Shown piece after piece: positions 15,453 through 23,809 of a DNA stretch of 64,000 nucleotides. Source of the DNA: DASZQL01 sp964391865. Its GTDB lineage: Bacteria; Planctomycetota; Phycisphaerae; Phycisphaerales; UBA1924. The position numbers were made by a program, and so were the translations under genes. The notes beneath the pieces were generated by a model. The model was given only the letters and a program-made list of their open reading frames with translations. It was not told the DNA's origin and did not search any database. Location: positions 434,001 to 498,000 of the forward strand of contig CAYMNQ010000003.1 of assembly GCA_964391865.1 (NCBI GenBank). Reading direction: 5' to 3'. Position 1 is the first letter of the stretch. Each line of letters begins with the position of its first letter.

Positions 15453-17864
15453 TCAGGCGGCCTGCACTTGCGGTGCGGCGAGTGAAGCGGAATTGGCAGA
15501 GGGCGCGACGCGCGCGTGGCTGAACCAGCGCGCCAGCGCGGTCTCAAGGAGCGCGAGCGCGAGAGCGGCGGCGAGCAGCGGCAGGCTGACGGGCGAGCCG
15601 CCCTGATCGCGCGACAGCGCGGCGGCGGGGGAGGCACGGTCGAGCCAGTTCAGCGTGACGCGCCGATCGTCGCCAGACTCGCCGACGCCGACGCCGGAGC
15701 CGAGCCAGGCTTGGATGGCGGATTGTTCCTGCGGCTCGACGCGCCCGCCGGCGGCGTCGGCATTGACGGCGACGATGCCCCGCGCCCGCCCGGCGGCGTC
15801 GACCGCCTGCCACAGCCCGGATCGGCGGATCGGCTGCTTCGATAGGCCCGAGTCATCCACATCGGAGTTGTTCTCATTTGTACCGGTTTCGGTGGGGCGG
15901 AGGACGGTGGCGCGGCCCGGTGCAGCCGCACGACGTCCCGCAACAGTGGACCAACTGCCCGCGGCACGCCCGAAGCCTTGACGCACAAGCTCTTGCATGA
16001 GCGGGACCATCAACGGCTTGGCGGGGAGGTCGGTCCAGCCCAGATTGAATGCGGATGCAAGGTAGACCACCAGACCACGCCCGGTTGGCGAGGTGTCCAC
16101 GGCCTGTCCACCTGAATTTTCAGATGGTTGTGAAATATCCGGCGCGGCCGCACTGCTCGCGCTGCCGGGCGGGGCGGCGATCATCCACGGCACGCCGCCG
16201 GCGAGGGAAAGGAGAACCTCGGTCTCGCGCCCGGTCGGTTCGGGCGCGAGGGTCTTCAGGATGCCGACCGGCTTGGCGAGGGTCTCCATCTCGGCGGCGA
16301 GGCGTGACCAGATGGGCGAGTCGGGGCGCTCGTCGGAGAGGCGCTGCGGCGCGGTGGTCGTCTCGCGCGCGATCCGCCACGGGAGGCTCATGGATTTGAT
16401 GAGCGCATCAGTCCAGAGGTGGACGGTGGCGTCGGTGGGGGGCGTGACGATCACCATGCCCCCTTGGTCGGCGAAGCGGCGGAGGCGCTGCCATGCGTCT
16501 TCGGGCAGCAGGTCCGGCGCTGGGAGGAAGACGACATCAAGATTCGCGAGCGTGGGCTGATCGACGCCGGCGGGCTCGATCTCCGCGATGTCCATCGGGG
16601 CTTCGGTGGTCGGCTGCAGCGCGAGGGTGATCCAGTCGGCGGGGGCGAGCCGATCGGCGCGGTCCAGCCCGAAGCGGCGCTGCGCGATGATGCCGACACG
16701 GAGCGCCTCGCGCACTCCGATGGGTTTGCGGAACGAATCGTCAGCGGGGAGCGCGTCGCGGTCGATCTCGGCGATGATGACGCTGGCGGCGCCGGGGGTC
16801 TCGTTGCCGCCGGAGGCGCCCGCGCTGCCGGGCGTGGTTGAGGCATCGACCTGCACCGTCGCGGTGGCGGTGGTCTGCCCCGGCTGCCAGCGGATGGTGG
16901 TCTGCGCGGCGGCGAGCGGGCGGCCAGCGGTGTCCGTTGTTCCCGGCGTGATGACGCGCACGCGGACGGTGCTGCTCGCGGCGTCGCTCACCGCGCTGCC
17001 GCTGCGGCGGAGCGTGAGGCGGACCTGTTCGCCCGGCGCCACGCCGCCCGATCCGGTGAGGACGACGGGCCGGAGCGGGTCAACGCTGGTGATCTGTACG
17101 TTGCCGGCGCTCGCGGCGGTGGGCGGCAGCGCGAGCACTGTCAACTGCGAGCCGGGCGGAAGGTCGCGCAGCGCGGGGGGCAGGGGGCGCGAGAGGTCGG
17201 CGGACCCGGCGAGGAAATCGGACAGCACGACGAGGACAATGCTCGACGGCGCGCCGGCGTCATCGCGCGACAGCGTGCTGCCCAGTTGCTCCAGCGCGCC
17301 GGCGAGGTCGGCGGCGCTATCGGTGGGGCGGAGATCGCCGACGAGTTCGCGCACGGCGGCGAGGTCGCTGGACGCGGGGACGACGGGGAGTTCGGCGGGC
17401 CCGCCGAGGGTGATGAGACCCGCGCGGTCGCCCGGGCCGAGGGAATCGAGGATCGATTGGGCGGCGGCGATGTGGCGGGAGAGGGCGGCTTGCGGCGGGG
17501 AGGAGGCTTGGGGCGTGGGGCTTGAGGCTTGGGGGGAAGAATCGGAAGTCAGCTGCGCGGCGAGGGAGTTGTCGATCACGAGGTAGATCGCCCGGCCGCT
17601 GGAGCCGGAGAGGAGCCCGGCGCGCTCGAGCAATGGGCGGGCAATCGCCGCCGCGAGCAGGAAAATCACGAGGCAGCGGCAGGCGAGCAGCAGCCACTGC
17701 TGCAGGCGCAGCCGGCGGCGGTGCTTGCGGTACGCCTCGATGAGGAAGCGCATCGCCCCCCACTGGATCGGCTTGCGGCGCTGGCGCAGCAGCAAGTGAA
17801 TCAGGATCGGCAGCGCGACGCACGCGAGCCCGGCAAGGAACAGCGATGTGTGGAGGAAGGTCAT
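15453..17864 (-). CDS. BatA-domain and VWA-like membrane protein
   Basis: This is an 803-residue protein. The ATG at 17864 is chosen because it gives the canonical BatA N-terminus MTFLHTSLFLAGLACVALPI followed by LIHLLLRQRRKPIQWGAMRFL. A second helix lies at about 58-76. The VWA-like region begins AIYLVIDNSLAAQLTS, so the MIDAS is degenerate (DNSLA in place of DxSxS). The segment SPQASSPTPQASSPPQA after it is encoded by a heptamer array (17505-17550). A glutamine-amidotransferase-like portion occupies the middle, and a membrane helix (LLAAALALALLETALARW) is near the C-terminus. It is the first gene of a two-gene operon with the downstream VWA protein. Role unknown, presumably part of a Bat-type envelope complex. 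Confidence 0.85.
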   Translation of the reverse strand: MTFLHTSLFLAGLACVALPILIHLLLRQRRKPIQWGAMRFLIEAYRKHRRRLRLQQWLLLACRCLVIFLLAAAIARPLLERAGLLSGSSGRAIYLVIDNSLAAQLTSDSSPQASSPTPQASSPPQAALSRHIAAAQSILDSLGPGDRAGLITLGGPAELPVVPASSDLAAVRELVGDLRPTDSAADLAGALEQLGSTLSRDDAGAPSSIVLVVLSDFLAGSADLSRPLPPALRDLPPGSQLTVLALPPTAASAGNVQITSVDPLRPVVLTGSGGVAPGEQVRLTLRRSGSAVSDAASSTVRVRVITPGTTDTAGRPLAAAQTTIRWQPGQTTATATVQVDASTTPGSAGASGGNETPGAASVIIAEIDRDALPADDSFRKPIGVREALRVGIIAQRRFGLDRADRLAPADWITLALQPTTEAPMDIAEIEPAGVDQPTLANLDVVFLPAPDLLPEDAWQRLRRFADQGGMVIVTPPTDATVHLWTDALIKSMSLPWRIARETTTAPQRLSDERPDSPIWSRLAAEMETLAKPVGILKTLAPEPTGRETEVLLSLAGGVPWMIAAPPGSASSAAAPDISQPSENSGGQAVDTSPTGRGLVVYLASAFNLGWTDLPAKPLMVPLMQELVRQGFGRAAGSWSTVAGRRAAAPGRATVLRPTETGTNENNSDVDDSGLSKQPIRRSGLWQAVDAAGRARGIVAVNADAAGGRVEPQEQSAIQAWLGSGVGVGESGDDRRVTLNWLDRASPAAALSRDQGGSPVSLPLLAAALALALLETALARWFSHARVAPSANSASLAAPQVQAA
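17505..17550. repeat. Heptamer array in frame inside the BatA-like gene
   Basis: GCTTGGG/GCTTGAG-type units on the plus strand encode the repetitive SPQASSPTPQASS stretch on the minus strand, directly after the degenerate MIDAS motif. Confidence 0.78.
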
Positions 17865-17895
17865 CGCGAGTGGAAGGGTATACCGGGGAGGCGGG

Positions 17896-18033
17896 GGAAG
17901 GGGGCGGAAGCGGAAGGGCGGAAGTCGGAAGGCGGAAGTCGGAAGAGTTGGGGGAGAGGGCTGGGGGCTTGGGTCTGGGGTTTCGTGTGCGGGTTTCGGG
18001 GGTCGGGTTTCGGGTTTGTGTTCTGGATTCTGG
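17896..18033. repeat. Long heptamer array between the BatA-like and zinc-ribbon genes
   Basis: GAAGTCG/GAAGGCG units pass into GGGCTTG and GGGTTTC units over about 138 bp, ending next to a TCTGGCGCA segment shared with other array edges (20470, 36204). Confidence 0.78.
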
Positions 18034-18097
18034 CGCACGGCGCGCCGCGCGTGGCGCTGGACGCGGGTCGCAAGGCGGAGGACTCATTGCTCAGGGC

Positions 18098-19009
18098 TCA
18101 AGACTCGGGTCTCACGCCGCCGTTCTTGGCGATGAGGCGATCCTCCTTGAGCTGCTTGGCGGCGTTGGCTTCTTCGATGATGTGTTTGGTCCAGCCGACG
18201 AGGGCGAATTGAGCGACGACCCAGCAGAATAGAAAGAGGCCGAACAATTGGGTGCTGGTAGTGCGCAGCAAGGCGTCGGCGAAGATGAAGGCGCCGGGCC
18301 AGAAATAGATGGGGGCGGCGGGTCGCGGGCGGCGCCACTCGAAGTGTTCCAGCGATGCTCGGCAGCGTCGGCGGAGTCGCCAGGCTGAAAGAGTGATGCT
18401 GACGGCGTGTGCCCAAAGGACAAACACGCAGGCGAGTTCGATGAAGTAGGCGCGCGAGCCGAGCGTGGCCGGAGCGCCGCGGCTTAGCGCGGTCACGAGC
18501 CCGAAGGCGGCAACGGGCCCGCAGCCGATGAGCGCGTACCTCACGCTTGATAGCCAAGCTGAAGCGGACTGATCGGACGGGTCCGGGGCGGCGGTGAGCC
18601 ACTGGCTGGCAAAGATGCCGATGATGCCGATGGCGATGGCGGCGACTGCGCCGTAGGCCAGAAACCCAAAGAACGCGGCGATCAGAACGGCCGACCCGCC
18701 CATGCCGATCATGACGGCGATGATGATGCACACGATGAACATCAGAATGCAGTACCCAATCATGCGGCGCGAAAAGTAAGCCGCTCGCGCGCCGAGTTCG
18801 ATGCCGTTGAACCAGCGCGGGTCGGCGTAGCGCAGCCAGTCGCCGCGCATGGACTCGGTGATATCGCGGCTGCACTCGGGGCACGCGCCGGTGGGTTGAA
18901 GCCCGCGGAGGTCGTAGCCGCAGGTCAGGCAGTGGACGGATCGCGCGATTGACTCGCTTCGCGGTCGAGCGTCGTCGGCGGCGGGTGGTGCGGGGGCCGG
19001 GTCGGGCAT
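18098..19009 (-). CDS. Zinc-ribbon multi-pass membrane protein
   Basis: This 303-residue protein starts at the ATG at 19009 (MPDPAPAPPAADDARPRSES). Residues about 27-48 are a zinc ribbon, CLTCGYDLRGL...GACPECS, of a type frequent in planctomycete membrane proteins. Several hydrophobic helices follow, including CILMFIVCIIIAVMIGMG, FGFLAYGAVAAIAIGIIGIF and LFGLFLFCWVVAQFALVGW. The C-terminus is charged (EEANAAKQLKEDRLIAK). No enzymatic motif is seen. truA lies 38 bp upstream on the same strand, so the two may be co-transcribed. Function unknown. Confidence 0.8.
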   Translation of the reverse strand: MPDPAPAPPAADDARPRSESIARSVHCLTCGYDLRGLQPTGACPECSRDITESMRGDWLRYADPRWFNGIELGARAAYFSRRMIGYCILMFIVCIIIAVMIGMGGSAVLIAAFFGFLAYGAVAAIAIGIIGIFASQWLTAAPDPSDQSASAWLSSVRYALIGCGPVAAFGLVTALSRGAPATLGSRAYFIELACVFVLWAHAVSITLSAWRLRRRCRASLEHFEWRRPRPAAPIYFWPGAFIFADALLRTTSTQLFGLFLFCWVVAQFALVGWTKHIIEEANAAKQLKEDRLIAKNGGVRPES

Positions 19010-19047
19010 TCGCTGGGCATCGTAGAGCGCGGGTGGCGCGACGATGG

Positions 19048-20049
19048 TTACTCCGCGTCTGGCTCGTCGGGAGGCGCAGCGCCGGCCCGCCGTCTGGCAC
19101 GCGAGGCTTCCGCGCGGTCGATCAACTCGCGCGGGATGTTCACGCCCGGCGGGATCGCGCTCGGCGGGTCGTCGAGGTAGTACGCCCACTGCAGGCACAG
19201 GCCGTGCGGCGGGAGGGTCGGGCCGGCGAGGGTGCGGTCGCCCGTGTTGAGGGCGTGCTGGATGTCGGCGGCGGTCATTCGGCCGCGGCCCGCGTCGACG
19301 ATGGTTCCCGCGATGATGCGGACCATATTCCAGAGGAAGCCGTCGGCGGCGACGTCGATGGTGATTCGGTTACCGGCGTCCGGGGCGGGTTGCTCGGCGC
19401 GGCAGTGGATGATGGTGCGCGTGGTGTTCGGGCGGCCGTGGCCGAGGGCGACGAAGGCGCCGAAGTCGCGCGTGCCGGGGAAGAGGGCGGCGGCTTCGTT
19501 CATGCGCGCGAGGTCGAGCCGGTGCCAGTGGTGAAAGACGGTGAGACGGTCCCACAGCGGGCGCTCGCGCGAGACGTGGAGGGAGTAGCGGTAGCCCTTG
19601 GCGACGCAGTCGAAGCAGGGATCGAACCGGTCGTGAACGACGTGCGCGGCGTGGACGACGACGTCCTCGGGGAGGAGCGCGTTGAGCGCGACGGCGAGGC
19701 GGTCGGGCGGCGGGCCGCCGGAGTCGTCGGGAACGATGAAGCTGGCGGTCTGGAATCGCGCGTGGACGCCGGCGTCGGTGCGGCTGGCGCCGCTGACGTT
19801 GATGCGGCGCGCGTAGAGTTGGCTGACAGCGCGCTCAACGACTTCCTGCACGGTGCGGAGTGTGAGGCGTTCGCCCTCATCGCTCGGTGCTTCGGCGGCG
19901 ACGGGGTGTGGATCGAGGAGGTGGCGACTGCGGGAAAAGGGCGTCTGGGCGGGCGGTTGTTGTTTTTGCCAGCCGTGGAAAAGAGTGCCGTCGTAGGCGA
20001 TGGTGAGGCGGTATCGGGGCACGATGAAGAAGGTACCGGATGCGTGCAT
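19048..20049 (-). CDS. truA: tRNA pseudouridine(38-40) synthase TruA
   Basis: This 333-residue homologue of TruA isomerises uridines 38-40 of the anticodon stem in many tRNAs. The start is the ATG at 20049 (MHASGTFFIVPRYRLTIAYDGT); the real start could be a GTG at VPRYRLT. Family blocks are YDGTLFHGWQKQ, the catalytic Asp motif ASRTDAGVHA, GYRYSLHV, RDFGAFVALG and the C-terminal FLWNMVRIIAGTIVDAGRG. Between the first block and the helix TVQEVVERA there is an extra, low-complexity segment (PFSRSRHLLDPHPVAAEAPS), and the C-terminus has an extra Arg/Ala-rich tail. These make it longer than the E. coli enzyme. Confidence 0.93.
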   Translation of the reverse strand: MHASGTFFIVPRYRLTIAYDGTLFHGWQKQQPPAQTPFSRSRHLLDPHPVAAEAPSDEGERLTLRTVQEVVERAVSQLYARRINVSGASRTDAGVHARFQTASFIVPDDSGGPPPDRLAVALNALLPEDVVVHAAHVVHDRFDPCFDCVAKGYRYSLHVSRERPLWDRLTVFHHWHRLDLARMNEAAALFPGTRDFGAFVALGHGRPNTTRTIIHCRAEQPAPDAGNRITIDVAADGFLWNMVRIIAGTIVDAGRGRMTAADIQHALNTGDRTLAGPTLPPHGLCLQWAYYLDDPPSAIPPGVNIPRELIDRAEASRARRRAGAAPPDEPDAE

Positions 20050-20366
20050 GAAGCGCGCGAGCGAGCCGCGAAACTTGGTTGGGGGTTTCGCCGACAATTG
20101 GGGGCGGCGCGAATGTTTTGTTGGAACCCTTCCGCAGGGTCCTGCGAAAAGGCGTGATGGAGAGAGAGCACTCGCTCGGTGTCCAACCAACCTCGCAAGG
20201 GGAGAGCGGGTCGAGTCAGTCGGCGATATGAGAGGTCGCCGGATGCTTGATCTCGCACAGTGCGCTGACACGAGTGACGGTCCATGCCCATGGCGGGTCG
20301 GGCTGATGAGGCCCGGGCCACCGCCGTTGAAGTTCTTTTCACAAGCCTTCTCCAATGAGCCGCATT

Positions 20367-20402
20367 GGCGTCACGGGCCCTCCGTGACGCCGGTGCGTTT
20401 TT
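20367..20402 (+). terminator. Terminator-like hairpin in a gene-free region
   Basis: GGCGTCACGG, loop GCCCT, CCGTGACGCC (20367-20391) is a perfect 10-bp stem followed after GGTGCG by a TTTTT run. No plus-strand gene ends just upstream, so it may end a small RNA or a leader. Confidence 0.65.
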
Positions 20403-20408
20403 GGGAAA

Positions 20409-20472
20409 GGTCGGAAGTTAGGAAGTCGGAAGAAGAAAGTGGAGGGGGCTGGGGTTTGGGGTCTTGGGTCTG
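20409..20472. repeat. Heptamer (STRR-like) array
   Basis: GGAAGTC/GGAAGTT units pass into GGGGTTT and GGTCTTG units and end with TCTGGCGCA. Confidence 0.72.
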
Positions 20473-20525
20473 GCGCAGGACGCCCCAGATGCACGCTCGG
20501 AGTTCTCCGGCGATGATGCCTTGGC

Positions 20526-21290
20526 ATGAGCTCCTCGCGGCGGTTGTTCTATCTGGTGCCGGTGTTCAATGAGGCTCGCACGATTGAGGCGGTGCTGGAA
20601 TTGCTCGCGCGCAGCGAGTCGCCGGCGGGGTTCACTCGGCGGATTGTCGCGGTTGACGACGGGTCGAGCGATGGCACCGGCGAAATTCTGGCGCGATTGG
20701 CAATCGCACGGTCCGAGCTGCTGCATCTGAAACACCCGGTGAACTCGGGGAAGGGGCGGGCGCTGCGGACGGCACTGGACGCGGCGATGAAGGAGTCAGA
20801 ATCCGGCGCGGCGGATTTGTTCATCGTTCACGACGCGGATTTCGAGTACGACCCGGCGGATCATGGGGCGGTGCTGAAGCCGCTGATTGATGGGAAGGCG
20901 GACGCGGTGATCGGGTCGCGGTTCTTAGGGCAGCCGCACCGTGTGCTGTACTTCTGGCACTACGTGATCAACCGGCTCATCACGCTGCTGAGCGATGTGA
21001 TGACGAATCTGAATCTGACGGACATCGAGTGCTGCACGAAAGCGTTCACGCGCGAGGTGGCGGCGAAGCTGACGATCGTCGAGCGCGGGTTCGGGGTTGA
21101 GCCGGAGATCGTGGCGCGCCTGTCGCGGATGCGCGTGAAAGCGGATGGCGGCACGCGGCGTTTGCGGATCTATGAAGTGCCGGTGAGCTACTCCGGGCGG
21201 ACGTACGCGGAGGGGAAGAAGATCAAGTGGACCGACGGCGTGTGGGCGCTCTGGTGCATTGCGAAGTATGGGGTGATGGCGGGGCGGTGA
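20526..21290 (+). CDS. Glycosyltransferase family 2 (dolichyl-phosphate mannosyltransferase-like)
   Basis: This 254-residue soluble GT-A enzyme starts MSSSRRLFYLVPVFNEARTI. The nucleotide-sugar site is seen in VAVDDGSSDGTGEI and the metal-binding DxD in IVHDADFEYDPAD. GSRFLG and the C-terminal EVPVSYSGRTYAEGKKIKW match the DPM1/GtrB-like branch that transfers a sugar from an NDP-sugar to polyprenyl phosphate. It lacks the C-terminal membrane helices of GtrB. The acceptor is therefore an inference. It is monocistronic, with a long intergenic region upstream and a hairpin element 21 bp after its stop. Confidence 0.9.
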   Translation: MSSSRRLFYLVPVFNEARTIEAVLELLARSESPAGFTRRIVAVDDGSSDGTGEILARLAIARSELLHLKHPVNSGKGRALRTALDAAMKESESGAADLFIVHDADFEYDPADHGAVLKPLIDGKADAVIGSRFLGQPHRVLYFWHYVINRLITLLSDVMTNLNLTDIECCTKAFTREVAAKLTIVERGFGVEPEIVARLSRMRVKADGGTRRLRIYEVPVSYSGRTYAEGKKIKWTDGVWALWCIAKYGVMAGR

Positions 21291-21619
21291 GGTGGGCTCG
21301 GTGAGTATGTGGGGGTGCCGTGAAACGGCCTGCTCTCAGGCCGATCCACGCGAACTGCCGATCCGGGGAGAGTGCATCGCCCAGAGCGGCGTTGCACGGC
21401 ATCCAAGTTCACGGCGCATAACGCGCGGCTGGACAGCGCGCCCGATGTGATGTTCTCGGTCCACCGGCACAGACCGAACTCGAATTCGTGAGTGATGCGT
21501 GGAATGCTGGCATTCGCTGCGAAGTGGCGGCATGGTTGAGGCGGAGTCGTTGCCGCCGGCGTGAGCGTCGGCGGTGTGACTGTGTCCGCAGAGATGTATT
21601 GCACAGGGAGAGAGAAGTC
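21291..21619. other. Intergenic region carrying a hairpin element
   Basis: The left third is the hairpin element at 21312-21404. The remaining ~215 bp precede a PEP-CTERM-like gene and should hold its promoter; no clear -35/-10 pair is evident. Confidence 0.45.
21312..21404. repeat. Hairpin element, copy 2
   Basis: This is a shorter homologue of the element at 7531-7673: GGGGTGCCGTG...GATCCACGC...GTGCATCGCCC...CACGGCATCC in the same order, with terminal arms that pair. It contains an internal CGGCCTG-CTCT-CAGGCCG hairpin absent from copy 1. Confidence 0.72.
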
Positions 21620-22399
21620 ATGAAGACCGGGGTTATTCGGAGCGGTGTGGCCGTCGTCGGTATATGCGGGCTTTGTGCCGCGGGGACGGATGCCGCGATG
21701 TATCAATGGGATTGGACGCGGGGCGAGCCGATCGCCGCCGGGTTGAACGACAACGGCGGGACGTTTGAATCGATCAACACATCGTTCGACACCGTGACCA
21801 ACGAGTTTCTGTGGGAGGTCACGTTCTCGGATCAGGTGACGCAGGGGTACACGCTGGTGGTCAGCCCGGGGCCGAACCCGAAGGGGCACCCTGGCGAACT
21901 GGCGATTTTCTATCTCGATGCGCGCAACGTCGCGGATCCGAAGATGAGCGTGTACGCGTACAACGGCGAGAACACGCAGACGAGCTACCGCGATGGGGCG
22001 CCGCTGTCGGGCACGCAGATTCCCGACCGCATCACGAATTCGAGCGGGGCGGCGAGCCTCTTCCCCGAGCTCTCGGTCGTCGATCACAGCGGCAAACGCA
22101 CCATCACGTTCCGGATGGACGCGACGGATGTGAACGCCCACTTCCCGCTCTACCCGAACTCTGAGGGGAACGACTGGACCGGCGCGGCGTACGGCTCGCA
22201 GCTTGGCATCTGGTTTCACCCGGTGAAGAATCTCAGTGCGTCGTACAACGACGAGGGGTTCCTCACCGACTGGTCGGGGCAGCAGGGGTGGATCGATGGT
22301 GCGGGATTCACGACGACACTCGTGCCGACGCCAGGCTCGGTCGTGCTTGGCGCGATGGGCGGGGCGCTGATGATCCGTCGGCGGAGGCGCTCGGCGTAA
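21620..22399 (+). CDS. Secreted protein with PEP-CTERM-like sorting tail
   Basis: This 259-residue protein starts at the ATG at 21620 behind AGGGAGAGAG. The signal peptide is MKTGVIRSGVAVVGICGLCA with cleavage near TDAA. The mature domain is beta-rich and acidic (FESINTSFDTVTNEFLWEVTFSD, ELAIFYLDARN, KRTITFRMDATD) without a recognised enzyme motif. The C-terminus VPTPGSVVLGAMGGALMIRRRRR is the Pro-hydrophobic-Arg tail used for exosortase-type sorting. It is likely a surface or extracellular protein of unknown role. Confidence 0.85.
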   Translation: MKTGVIRSGVAVVGICGLCAAGTDAAMYQWDWTRGEPIAAGLNDNGGTFESINTSFDTVTNEFLWEVTFSDQVTQGYTLVVSPGPNPKGHPGELAIFYLDARNVADPKMSVYAYNGENTQTSYRDGAPLSGTQIPDRITNSSGAASLFPELSVVDHSGKRTITFRMDATDVNAHFPLYPNSEGNDWTGAAYGSQLGIWFHPVKNLSASYNDEGFLTDWSGQQGWIDGAGFTTTLVPTPGSVVLGAMGGALMIRRRRRSA

Positions 22400-22727
22400 G
22401 TCGTACGTCGTGAGTCGGAAGGCGGAGGGTTGAACGAGACGCGCTGCCTGAGCGAGCGTTCCTGGTTCGGCGATGGCACGGGCGGTCCGGAGCGGCCGCC
22501 CATGCCACGCGGAGCGAAAACGAGCGGCACGATTTTCATCATGCCGCCCGGAGGGAGAAAGAGAGTGCGGTGATCGGCTCGCGCTGATCTCGCGTTCTGC
22601 GAGGTGGCGGGCGGTGGGGTCGCGTCCTTGCGACCCTCGTGCCCTGCCGGCGTGCCGGATGGTGTGCTTCGAAGCCCGCCGCGGCCCCCGCTCCTCCGTC
22701 GGGGGACGCGGCGGAATGTGCGGTGGA
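22400..22727. other. Intergenic region with a short heptamer run and a hairpin
   Basis: A GAGTCGGAAGGCGG heptamer fragment follows the stop of the upstream gene. Around 22475-22505 is an imperfect hairpin, GGCACGGGCGG with CCGCCCATGCC (one mismatch). No coding region is supported. The genes on either side converge here. Confidence 0.45.
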
Positions 22728-23612
22728 TCAGCTCAGGAGCGACTCGACATCGGCGATGCTCTCGCTGAGCTGCTGCTTGATCTCCTCGAGTTTCTCGCTG
22801 CTGAGGTCGAGCTCGGTGAGGACGGCGGGGTTGTAGTCGAAGGTCTTGAGATCCATGCGGAAGCCGGCGCCGGTTTCGCCCGCGAGCCGGTCGGCGACGT
22901 AGACGATGCAGGGGAGTTTGCGGAGTTCGCTCGGCGCGTCGAGGGGCGAGTGGTGCCAGCCGGTGACGGCGGCGAAGCTCTTGGGGAACTTCCACTTCTC
23001 GCACAAGCCTCGCCCGAATTCCTGGTGGTCGGCCCCGAAGATGGCGCGCTCGGTTTCGAGCATGTCGCCCGCGGGTGCGGCACCCGGCCCGCCGTCGATC
23101 TTGGTGAAGACTTCGATGAGCTTCTGGCGGTTGAACTGCATCTCGACCATGATGCCGATGTCGTGGACCAGCCCGGCGAGGAAGGCTTCGTCGGGCGCGT
23201 TGTATTCGAGGGCGTCGCTGATGAGCTTGCTGGCGGCGGCGGTCGCGATGGCGTGTTTCCAAAGGTCGCGGGCCGCGAAGTTGGGGCACAGCTCGCCGCC
23301 GCGGAAGAGCTTCGCCAAGCTGGCGGAGATGGCGATGTTCTTGACGGCGTTCAGGCCCAGCAGCACGATCGCACGATTGATGGAGCCGATCTGCCCCGGA
23401 AGGCCGTAGAAGGACGAGTTCACGACCTTGAGGATTCGCGCGCAGAGCGCGGGGTCGTTGGAGATGACGCTGTGGAGGTCCTGCGCGGTCGAGGTCTGAT
23501 CTTCGACCAGCTCGACGATCTTCAGCGTGATCTCCGGCAGCGTGGCGATCTGGCTGATCTCGGAGATGGCCTGGCTGACGATCTTGGATGTGTCGACGGC
23601 TGATGCGGGCAT
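22728..23612 (-). CDS. HDOD domain signalling protein
   Basis: This 294-residue protein starts at the ATG at 23612 behind AGGGAG. After a short N-terminus it is one HDOD domain: LPEITLKIVELVEDQTSTAQ, ISNDPALCARILKVVNSSFYGLPG, INRAIVLLGLNAVKNIAIS and LAGLVHDIGIMVEMQ. An HDIG string is retained, although most HDOD proteins are not metal-dependent hydrolases. HDOD proteins act as output or adaptor modules in signalling, often tied to motility or c-di-GMP. No receiver or GGDEF domain is attached. The C-terminus is a short helical stretch (EKLEEIKQQLSESIADVESLL). Confidence 0.9.
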   Translation of the reverse strand: MPASAVDTSKIVSQAISEISQIATLPEITLKIVELVEDQTSTAQDLHSVISNDPALCARILKVVNSSFYGLPGQIGSINRAIVLLGLNAVKNIAISASLAKLFRGGELCPNFAARDLWKHAIATAAASKLISDALEYNAPDEAFLAGLVHDIGIMVEMQFNRQKLIEVFTKIDGGPGAAPAGDMLETERAIFGADHQEFGRGLCEKWKFPKSFAAVTGWHHSPLDAPSELRKLPCIVYVADRLAGETGAGFRMDLKTFDYNPAVLTELDLSSEKLEEIKQQLSESIADVESLLS

Positions 23613-23809
23613 TCGTCGTCTCCCTGCGGTACGGAGCGGGCCGGACTCAGACCGAGAACGGCCGCCGCAGAGAACATCGACCCGCAAAGAGCGCGACTTT
23701 GGTCCGCTTGTGCGGGAGAGTGATGAAGATTGGCGAGGGTGGACGGCACCGCAGTCCGCTCAGAGCCGCGGCCTGCGGTGTCACGGGGGTTGTGTCGGTT
23801 CCGCGGGCG

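Larger units (their letters stand above)
20050..20525. other. Long intergenic region between truA and the GT2 gene
   Basis: This 476-bp gap between divergent genes holds a strong plus-strand hairpin with a T-run (20367-20402), an overlapping alternative hairpin (CCAATG 20352-20357 with CATTGG 20363-20368) and a heptamer array (20409-20472). I see no convincing protein. The region could encode a structured leader or small RNA on the plus strand. Confidence 0.5.

Noticed and set aside
17896..18033. Tandem short repeats considered as a CRISPR array
   Set aside because: The units are 7 bp, contiguous and degenerate, with no spacers and no cas genes.
20300..20340. CTGATGAG followed by GAA, resembling a hammerhead ribozyme core
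   Set aside because: The segment between cannot form a proper stem II and the GAAA box is GAAG; no matching cleavage-site stem is present.
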